Assembly: GCA_965653565.1 (NCBI GenBank)
Contig: CBFHAI010000059.1
Coordinates: 1-28,203 of the forward strand
Length of the DNA: 28,203 nt
Source: JALCLA01 sp965653565
GTDB lineage: Bacteria; Pseudomonadota; Gammaproteobacteria; Xanthomonadales; Xanthomonadaceae
Direction: 5' to 3'
The notes under the pieces were generated by a model. The model made no database searches. It worked only from the letters and a program-made list of their open reading frames with translations, and was not told the origin of the DNA. A program made the translations under genes and the position numbers. Below, in pieces: positions 22,666 to 28,203 of the stretch. Each line of letters starts with the position of its first letter. The stretch's first letter is position 1.

Positions 22666-23565
22666 ATGAACCTTGCACCGGTCTTGCCAGCCTTGATGCA
22701 GTGGTTCCCGTTCACTCCGAGCGTGGATGACCAGGCGTATATGTTGCTTGAACATCCATGCCCGCTGGTGATCGTCGAACCGGCCAGGCTGCGATGGTCG
22801 GCTTCACCGGACTCCTGGGCTCTGGAGTTGGAGACGCGCGAATCGCCCGAGTGTGCAATGGACCCATTGCCTCCCACGCTGAAACGGATCTACGCGCTGC
22901 CAATCCCGAAGTTCGTCAACTACCCTGAGTTGAATCGAACGATCTATGTTGAAGATCTGACTGTCCGGCACTACTACTCCGTCGAGGGTGGATATCCGCG
23001 CGGCATCGAGTACTACCGCCAGCGTCCGGAGTACACGCGCGCTCCTGCTTCTCTGGCGGGAATCTGGGGATCGCCACACCATGCGGCACAAGGCATATCG
23101 CTACACGTCGACAGCCTGGGACGCGTGACACTCAACTGGAATACTTTTGATCGCGCAGGCAATCCGCAGTGGCTGGTGGGTACATCGTCTGTCCCGCCTG
23201 CCGTTGGTTCGTCGGTGGCCGGATCGCAATCGTCGCCGGGCGCCTCGACTTCTCCAGCGTCGATCAGATCGTCGCCTCCAACCCACGATTCCATTCGCAT
23301 CGACCTTTCAGCCGTTTCAGGCGGCTCGTTTGCCGGCAGCAGCACTCCCACTGTGACGACGTGGGGCAGCGCCATCCTGGGGCAGAACAGATGCGACCAT
23401 ATGCAGTTGACATGGTTTCCGGTGGCAGACACCGGACTTGCGGAGGGAACGGCCGGATTCAAGCGCGTGTCGGCCGCCAAGGACACGGTTTGTAATCTTC
23501 ACGAGTACGTAGCGACTCGCTCGGCAACGCTCGAGATCGTCGAAGTGGATACGACACGCAATTAG
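22666..23565 (+). CDS. Protein with GxWxxP domain, paralogue-like of the secreted protein at 7546-8679
   Basis: AGGAG (22654-22658) is seven bases before the ATG at 22666, giving 299 residues. Residues about 40-125 form an unrecognised region with EPARLRWSASPDSW and YALPIPKFVNYPEL. From about 128, LAGIWGSPHHAAQGISLHV aligns by eye with GLWYNPAQSGHGFEVTV of the gene at 7546-8679, followed in both by a W/Y-x-T-x-[DN]-x-[SA]-G-[ND]-P-x-W segment. A WGSAILGQNRCDHMQLTWF segment matches the WGTLKLTFTDC segment, and GLAEGTAGFKRV...C matches the Cys motif. The linker (about 175-215) is Ser/Pro-rich. The N-terminus is not a typical signal peptide, so location is uncertain. Function unknown; no neighbour gives a clue. 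Confidence 0.65.
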   Translation: MNLAPVLPALMQWFPFTPSVDDQAYMLLEHPCPLVIVEPARLRWSASPDSWALELETRESPECAMDPLPPTLKRIYALPIPKFVNYPELNRTIYVEDLTVRHYYSVEGGYPRGIEYYRQRPEYTRAPASLAGIWGSPHHAAQGISLHVDSLGRVTLNWNTFDRAGNPQWLVGTSSVPPAVGSSVAGSQSSPGASTSPASIRSSPPTHDSIRIDLSAVSGGSFAGSSTPTVTTWGSAILGQNRCDHMQLTWFPVADTGLAEGTAGFKRVSAAKDTVCNLHEYVATRSATLEIVEVDTTRN

Positions 23566-23679
23566 CTGCCGAGCCGAAGCCCTGCGTTCGGGCGCAAAGA
23601 TGCCGGCAAAATCCTGGCGTTCGTGGTGCGCTGCGAAGCGGTTCGTATGCACTGATGAGGCTCGATTGCAGACACCGCA

Positions 23680-25170
23680 CTAGTCGGTGATGCCGAGCCG
23701 CTTGCGTTCGAGCCGGCGCAGGAATTCTTCCATGATGCGCCGGTAAAGATCGTCGCCGAGATACGCATCTTCGACGCCGGCGTCGATCGACGGATTGTCG
23801 TTGACCTCGATCACGGCACTGCGCTTGCCGTCGACTTTCAGATCGACGCCATACAGCCCATCGCCGATCGGCGCCGTCGCACGCAGTGCGAGCTTCACCA
23901 CTTCGGCCGGCGCTTCGCGGATCGGCAGCGTCTTGAAGCCGCCGGATTTCCCCGTGCCCTTCGCGCCGTGGTTGTAGATCTGCCAATGCCCGCGCGACAT
24001 GTAGTACTGGCACGCGTACAACGGCTGGCCGTTGAGCACGCCGATGCGCCAATCGAACTCGGTGTACATGTATTCCTGCGCCAGCAGCAAGGCGGTGTGC
24101 TGGAACAATTCCTCGGCCGCATGTTTGAGCTGTTCGGCGGTTTCGGCTTTGATGATGCCGCGCGAGAACGAACCATCGGGAATCTTCAGCACGATCGGCA
24201 GGCCGAGCGCCTCGGGCAGCGCATCGAGCTTCTTCGGATCGTCGCGGAAAATGATCTCGGTGCGCGGCGTCGGCAGCTTGCGCGAGCGCATCAGATCGTG
24301 CAGATAAATTTTGTTGGTGCAGCGCAGGATCGACACCGGATCGTCGATCACCACCATGCCTTCGCGTTCGGCGCGATGCGCGAAGCGATAGGTGTGGTTG
24401 CTAAGGGTGGTGGTTTCGCGGATGAACAGGCCATCGTATTCGGCCAGCCGCGCGAAATCGTTGCGTGTGATCGGATCGACTTCGATGCCCAGGTCCTTGC
24501 CCGCGGCGATGAAATGCTTCAGCGCCTTCTTGTTGGACGGCGGCATTTCCTCGGCCGGATCGTGCAGCATCGCGATGTCGTAGCGGAAGGCGCGGCGCGC
24601 GCGCGGCTTGCGCCAGAGCTTTTTGGAGAAAGCGTCCAGCGCTTCGGCGAAGGCGTCTTCTTGCGAATCGGACAAGGTGTTCAGGCCGGCCGGCTTGATC
24701 GCATTGATCTGCCACACGCGCTGGCGCTCGAACTCCAGGCGCAGGATCGGGCATGGATACTGTTCGAACACCTGCCGCGCCAGATCGGCGAGCGGTGCGT
24801 AGCTGGTGCGGCCGAAGTAGACCAGCAGGCCGAAATCGGTGGCATCGCGCGAGTTGTCGGGCAGGAACTTGCCGAGCTGCTGGTTCAGATCTTCGATGTC
24901 GACGCCGTACAGCGAGCGCCGCCGCAGATCGTTGATCGTGCGCACCGACGGAATCACCTTGTGCCCGCGTGCCTCGGCCAGCAGCGATACGTAATAACCG
25001 ACGCCCAGATACTTGTAGCTGCGGCAAAGATTGATGACCTGGGTGCGCTCGTCGTCGCTGCCGTTGCCGATCGGTTCCTTCAGGTAATCGGTAGCCGCCA
25101 CCACATTGTCGGACGGGTAGTACGAACCCCAGTCGGACAGTTTTTCGACGACGATGACCAGGCGGCTCAT
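23680..25170 (-). CDS. RimK-like ATP-grasp ligase with RLAN N-terminal domain
   Basis: The 496-residue protein has an N-terminal RimK-like (RLAN) domain (about 1-190: MSRLVIVVEKLSDWGSYYPS, INLCRSYKYLGVGYYVSLLAEARGHKV). A pre-ATP-grasp segment follows (about 195-285: RYDIAMLHDP, YDGLFIRETT), then an ATP-grasp domain (about 286-490). Visible ATP/metal residues are K329 in VLKIPDGSFSRG, E366 in AQEYM, R375 in DWRIGV, and the metal-binding EVNDNP at 455-460. ATP-grasp RimK enzymes join a carboxylate to an amine, often adding Glu to a peptide or protein. Comparative work on amidoligases placed RLAN proteins with GNAT genes in peptide-modification systems, and a GNAT gene is divergent here. Substrate unknown. 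The start has no strong ribosome binding site. Confidence 0.9.
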   Translation of the reverse strand: MSRLVIVVEKLSDWGSYYPSDNVVAATDYLKEPIGNGSDDERTQVINLCRSYKYLGVGYYVSLLAEARGHKVIPSVRTINDLRRRSLYGVDIEDLNQQLGKFLPDNSRDATDFGLLVYFGRTSYAPLADLARQVFEQYPCPILRLEFERQRVWQINAIKPAGLNTLSDSQEDAFAEALDAFSKKLWRKPRARRAFRYDIAMLHDPAEEMPPSNKKALKHFIAAGKDLGIEVDPITRNDFARLAEYDGLFIRETTTLSNHTYRFAHRAEREGMVVIDDPVSILRCTNKIYLHDLMRSRKLPTPRTEIIFRDDPKKLDALPEALGLPIVLKIPDGSFSRGIIKAETAEQLKHAAEELFQHTALLLAQEYMYTEFDWRIGVLNGQPLYACQYYMSRGHWQIYNHGAKGTGKSGGFKTLPIREAPAEVVKLALRATAPIGDGLYGVDLKVDGKRSAVIEVNDNPSIDAGVEDAYLGDDLYRRIMEEFLRRLERKRLGITD

Positions 25171-25309
25171 GAGCGGATATCGGGGCGGGCGGGGCGAGGT
25201 CGCGGGCGGCGGGATGCCGGGTGCGGCCGGACGGCGCGAAGCATGACAGAATCGCCACCCGGCCCACCACGCGCCGCCCGTCCGGTTGGGGCGGATTCAT
25301 CGCTTTCGC

Positions 25310-25783
25310 ATGCCCACTTCCGCGCCGCCGATGCTGCGTTCCGCCACGCCCGACGATGTTTCCGGCCTGCTCGCGCTCGAGGCGCAGTTTCCCGGCGATC
25401 GTTTGTCGCCGCGGCAATTGCGTCGCCATCTGCAGAATCCGCGCGCAAAACTGAGGGTGCTCGTCGCCGACCAACGGTTGGCCGGCTACGCACTGGTGTT
25501 CACGCGCCGCGGCAGCCGCACCGCCAGGCTCTATTCGATCGCCGTCGATCCGGCACTGCGCGGCCGCGGCTTCGGCGTGTCGCTGCTGCGCGATGCCGAA
25601 GCCCAGGCGCGCGCCGCCGGCTGCGACCGCCTGCAACTGGAAGTGCGCGTCGACAACGACGCGGCCCAGGCGCTGTACCGGCGCGAAGGTTACGAGCGCT
25701 TCGGCGCCTACCCGGATTACTATGAAGACGGCGCCGCCGCCGCCCGTTTCGGCAAGGCCCTCGGCCCGCTGCCGCTGGCGTGA
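25310..25783 (+). CDS. GNAT-family N-acetyltransferase
   Basis: The ATG at 25310 gives 157 residues; an ATG at 25331 (MLRSATPDD) and a TTG at 25286 are possible and no ribosome binding site decides. The GNAT fold is clear: LRSATPDDVSGLLALEAQFPGDRLS at the start (in pieces), strand LYSIAVDPALRGRGFGVSLLRDAE with the acetyl-CoA pyrophosphate loop RGRGFG (84-89), and LEVRVDNDAAQALYRREGYERFG, the typical last helix and strand as in RimI-like enzymes. It transfers acetyl from acetyl-CoA to an amine. It is divergent from the RLAN/ATP-grasp gene with 139 bases between, so both may share a control region and modify the same peptide or metabolite. The acceptor is unknown. Confidence 0.9.
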   Translation: MPTSAPPMLRSATPDDVSGLLALEAQFPGDRLSPRQLRRHLQNPRAKLRVLVADQRLAGYALVFTRRGSRTARLYSIAVDPALRGRGFGVSLLRDAEAQARAAGCDRLQLEVRVDNDAAQALYRREGYERFGAYPDYYEDGAAAARFGKALGPLPLA

Positions 25784-25848
25784 CTTTCGTCGGGCTTTTC
25801 GCGGCCGGCGCCGTGCTACGGTTCGGCCTTTCCTCAGCGGAGCGCGCC

Positions 25849-27966
25849 ATGCGCCACACCTCGTTCACCCTGTTGGCCGGGCTGGCGCTCGCCCTGCCTG
25901 CCTTTGCCGCCCCCGGAGCCGACGCCGTGACGCCTGACGATCCTTATGTGTGGCTCGAACAGGTCGAAGACGACAAGGCGCTGGGCTGGGTCAAGGAACG
26001 CAACGCCGAAAGCCAGAAACAACTCGAAGGCGATCTGGCCTTCCGCAGCCTGCGCGACGATCTGCTCGCGATCCTCGATTCGGACGACAAGATTCCGTTC
26101 GTCAGCAAGGAAGGTGCGCACTACTACAACTTCTGGAAAGACCGCGAGAACCCGCGCGGCCTCTGGCGCCGCACCACGCCCGAGGAATACCGCAAGGCAA
26201 ATCCGAAGTGGGAAGTGCTGCTCGACATCGACGCGCTCAACAAGGCCGAAGGCGAGAACTGGGTCTGGCACGGTTCCGATTGCCTGCGTCCCACCGAGAA
26301 GGGCGCGCCCTACGAACGCTGCCTGATCGCGCTGTCGCGCGGCGGTGCCGATGCCGACGTGACGCGCGAATTCGACCTCATCAAGAAAGACTGGGTGAAA
26401 GACGGTTTCTTCCGTCCCGAAGCCAAGGGCGATCTGCAGTGGATCGATCGCGACACCGTCTACGTCGCCACCGATTTCGGCGAGGGCTCGATGACGACCT
26501 CGGGCTATCCGCGCATCGTCAAGGAATGGAAGCGCGGCACGCCGATGAGCGATGCCAGGCTGGTCTACGAAGGCGAAACCGGCGACATCGCGATCGGCGC
26601 CCTGCACGACGACACGCCCGGCTACGAGCGCGATTTCGTCTACCGCTCGATGACCTTCTACACCAACGATCTGTACCTGCGCGGCAAGGACGGAAAACTC
26701 ACCAAGCTCGATCTGCCCGAAGGCGCGAGCAAGGGCGCCTTCCGCGAATACCTGAGCGTGGAACTGCGCCAGCCGTGGAGCGTCGGCGGCAAGAACTACA
26801 CCGCCGGCTCATTGTTGGTGACGAAATTCGACGACTTCCTCGCCGGCAAGCGCGATTTCGAGGTGCTGTTCGAACCCAACGAGCGCACCTCGCTCGCCAG
26901 CAGCGGCGCGCTGAAGGATCACTACTTCATCAACGTGCTCGACGACGTCAAGAACCGCATCTACGTGCTGACGCCGGGCAAGGACGGCTGGAAGAAGGAG
27001 CCGCTGAAAGGCGCGCCCGAGTTCGGCACGGTGAGCATCGGCGCGGTGGATTCGGACGAGTCCAACGAATATTTCCTGACCGTCACCGACTACCTGACGC
27101 CGACGTCGCTCAAGCTCGGCAGCATCGGCGAAACCCCGGTCACGCTGAAACAGCAACCGGTGTTCTTCGACGCCGCCGGCCTGGAAATCAGCCAGCACTT
27201 CGCCACCAGCAAGGACGGCACGCGCGTTCCGTACTTCCTGGTTTCCAAGACGGGCCTGGAGAAGAACGGCAAGAACCCGACGCTGCTCTACGGCTATGGC
27301 GGTTTCGAAGTTTCGCTCACGCCCAGCTACAGCGCCGGCGTCGGCCGCGGCTGGCTCACCCAGGGCGGCACTTACTCGGTCGCCAACATCCGCGGCGGCG
27401 GCGAATACGGCCCGCGCTGGCACCAGGCCGCATTGAAGGAAAACCGCCTGCGTGCTTATGAAGATTTCGCCGCGGTGGCCGAAGATTTGATCGCCAGGAA
27501 GATCACGTCTCCCAAACATCTGGGCATCCAGGGCGGCTCGAACGGCGGCCTGCTGGTCGGCAACATGTTCACGCTTTATCCGCAGTTGTTCGGCGCGGTC
27601 GTGTGCCAGGTTCCGCTGCTGGACATGCAGCGCTATCACAAGCTGCTGGCCGGCGCGTCGTGGATGGCTGAATACGGCGATCCCGACAAACCCGAAGAAT
27701 GGGCCTTCATCAAGACCTTTTCGCCGTACCAGAACGTGAAAGCCGAAGTCGACTACCCGCCGGTGCTGTTCATGACCTCCACCCGCGACGACCGCGTGCA
27801 TCCGGGACATGCGCGCAAGATGATGGCGCGGATGAAGGAGCAGGAGCATGAGGTTTACTACTACGAGAACGTCGAAGGCGGGCATGGCGGAGCGGCCGAT
27901 AACAAGCAGCTGGCGCATATGCAGGCGTTGGCTTATACGTTTTTGAAGCAGAAGTTGTTTGATTGA
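25849..27966 (+). CDS. Prolyl oligopeptidase family serine peptidase (S9A), secreted
   Basis: GGAG (25839-25842) lies six bases before the ATG at 25849; earlier in-frame starts are unneeded. The 705-residue protein begins with a Sec signal peptide (MRHTSFTLLAGLALALPAFA, cut likely after residue 20 or 21), so it should be periplasmic. Residues about 30-440 form the seven-bladed propeller gate and about 445-705 the alpha/beta hydrolase. The catalytic triad is S564 in GGSNGG, D647 in RDDRVHPGH, and H679 in EGGHGG. It hydrolyses short peptides after proline. It is 65 bases behind the GNAT gene but has its own signals, so a shared function is not implied. No T-rich terminator hairpin follows. Confidence 0.95.
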   Translation: MRHTSFTLLAGLALALPAFAAPGADAVTPDDPYVWLEQVEDDKALGWVKERNAESQKQLEGDLAFRSLRDDLLAILDSDDKIPFVSKEGAHYYNFWKDRENPRGLWRRTTPEEYRKANPKWEVLLDIDALNKAEGENWVWHGSDCLRPTEKGAPYERCLIALSRGGADADVTREFDLIKKDWVKDGFFRPEAKGDLQWIDRDTVYVATDFGEGSMTTSGYPRIVKEWKRGTPMSDARLVYEGETGDIAIGALHDDTPGYERDFVYRSMTFYTNDLYLRGKDGKLTKLDLPEGASKGAFREYLSVELRQPWSVGGKNYTAGSLLVTKFDDFLAGKRDFEVLFEPNERTSLASSGALKDHYFINVLDDVKNRIYVLTPGKDGWKKEPLKGAPEFGTVSIGAVDSDESNEYFLTVTDYLTPTSLKLGSIGETPVTLKQQPVFFDAAGLEISQHFATSKDGTRVPYFLVSKTGLEKNGKNPTLLYGYGGFEVSLTPSYSAGVGRGWLTQGGTYSVANIRGGGEYGPRWHQAALKENRLRAYEDFAAVAEDLIARKITSPKHLGIQGGSNGGLLVGNMFTLYPQLFGAVVCQVPLLDMQRYHKLLAGASWMAEYGDPDKPEEWAFIKTFSPYQNVKAEVDYPPVLFMTSTRDDRVHPGHARKMMARMKEQEHEVYYYENVEGGHGGAADNKQLAHMQALAYTFLKQKLFD

Positions 27967-28015
27967 GGGGTTGGGTCGACTTTTTGTTTTTGAGGTTTGC
28001 CCGCGGTTCCGCGCC

Positions 28016-28061
28016 AATCTCATCATTCCCGCGTAGGTGGGAATCCAGGGACTTTGAAGCG
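28016..28061. repeat. dRS3-like repeat, copy 1
   Basis: The core ATTCCC (28025-28030), an eight-base spacer GCGTAGGT and GGGAAT (28039-28044) form a small hairpin. The 46-base unit from AATCTC to GAAGCG is repeated 69 bases downstream with a few substitutions. ATTCCC-N8-GGGAAT matches the dRS3 pattern described in Neisseria and widely dispersed in other proteobacteria. Confidence 0.85.
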
Positions 28062-28084
28062 TTCTGTTCTTCGCGAGGCACAAC

Positions 28085-28130
28085 AATCTCGTCATTCCCG
28101 CGTAGGCGGGAATCCAGCGAGTCTGAAGCG
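28085..28130. repeat. dRS3-like repeat, copy 2
   Basis: The second 46-base unit has ATTCCC at 28094-28099, spacer GCGTAGGC and GGGAAT at 28108-28113. It is in the same orientation as copy 1 and separated from it by 23 bases. The spacer here gives a longer perfect hairpin (GCC on one side, GGC on the other of the core). Confidence 0.85.
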
Positions 28131-28203
28131 ATCCGCTTCCCTCGGTTCTTGTTGTTGCGCCTTCGCGAGTTTCGTCCCCCTCAGCGGGGGCCGAGTCACT
28201 TTC

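Noticed and set aside
28016..28130. A CRISPR array at the right edge.
   Set aside because: Only two imperfect copies, each internally palindromic with a dRS3-type core, and no cas genes.

Overview
The window is GC-rich chromosomal DNA of a gammaproteobacterium, most likely of the order Lysobacterales (Xanthomonadales). This rests on the mreB-mreC-mreD-mrdA-rodA rod-shape cluster, an RLAN/ATP-grasp ligase facing a GNAT gene, a ribokinase-family sugar/nucleoside kinase, secreted proteins with a GxWxxP...GxGF domain, and intergenic G-rich heptad and snap-back repeats typical of that order. The genus cannot be fixed from sequence reading alone.

Layout. (1) 1-4400 is an accessory, visibly more AT-rich stretch. 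It holds the 3' end of an Rhs gene with a variable tip, an overlapping two-helix membrane protein that may be its immunity protein, a 53-residue putative lipoprotein, a stand-alone DUF4062 protein on the minus strand, about 0.8 kb without a convincing gene, and a two-helix/coiled-coil membrane protein starting at TTG. (2) 4521-9824 is all minus strand: a GAF-GAF-GGDEF-EAL sensor protein, a secreted protein with a clear terminator, and a PfkB-family kinase. (3) 9940-12797 carries hicB-hicA, a VOC/glyoxalase-fold protein and an ABC exporter half-transporter; a membrane protein at 12810-13487 converges on the exporter. (4) 13585-19301 is the rod-shape operon mreBCD-mrdA-rodA. It is interrupted after mreB by an inverted pair of four-heptad G-rich arrays and closed after rodA by a 27-bp near-perfect inverted repeat. 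(5) 19386-22252 holds a membrane diguanylate cyclase, a small hypothetical protein, and a minus-strand pair: a MoaD/ThiS-like protein followed by a BNR-repeat protein. (6) 22666-27966 holds a second protein with the GxW domain, the divergent RLAN-ATP-grasp and GNAT genes, and a periplasmic prolyl oligopeptidase. The window ends with two 46-bp dRS3-like repeats.

The rod genes form one functional unit: MreB filaments with MreC/MreD position the PBP2-RodA peptidoglycan synthase. Two c-di-GMP proteins are present, one a probable phosphodiesterase with a degenerate GGDEF site and one a probable cyclase. The best places to look for something undescribed are the Rhs-tip/DUF4062/coiled-coil island, the inverted quadruplex-type heptads between mreB and mreC, and the MoaD-BNR pair in which the Gly-Gly codons also form the next gene's ribosome binding site. 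None of these is proven new here.
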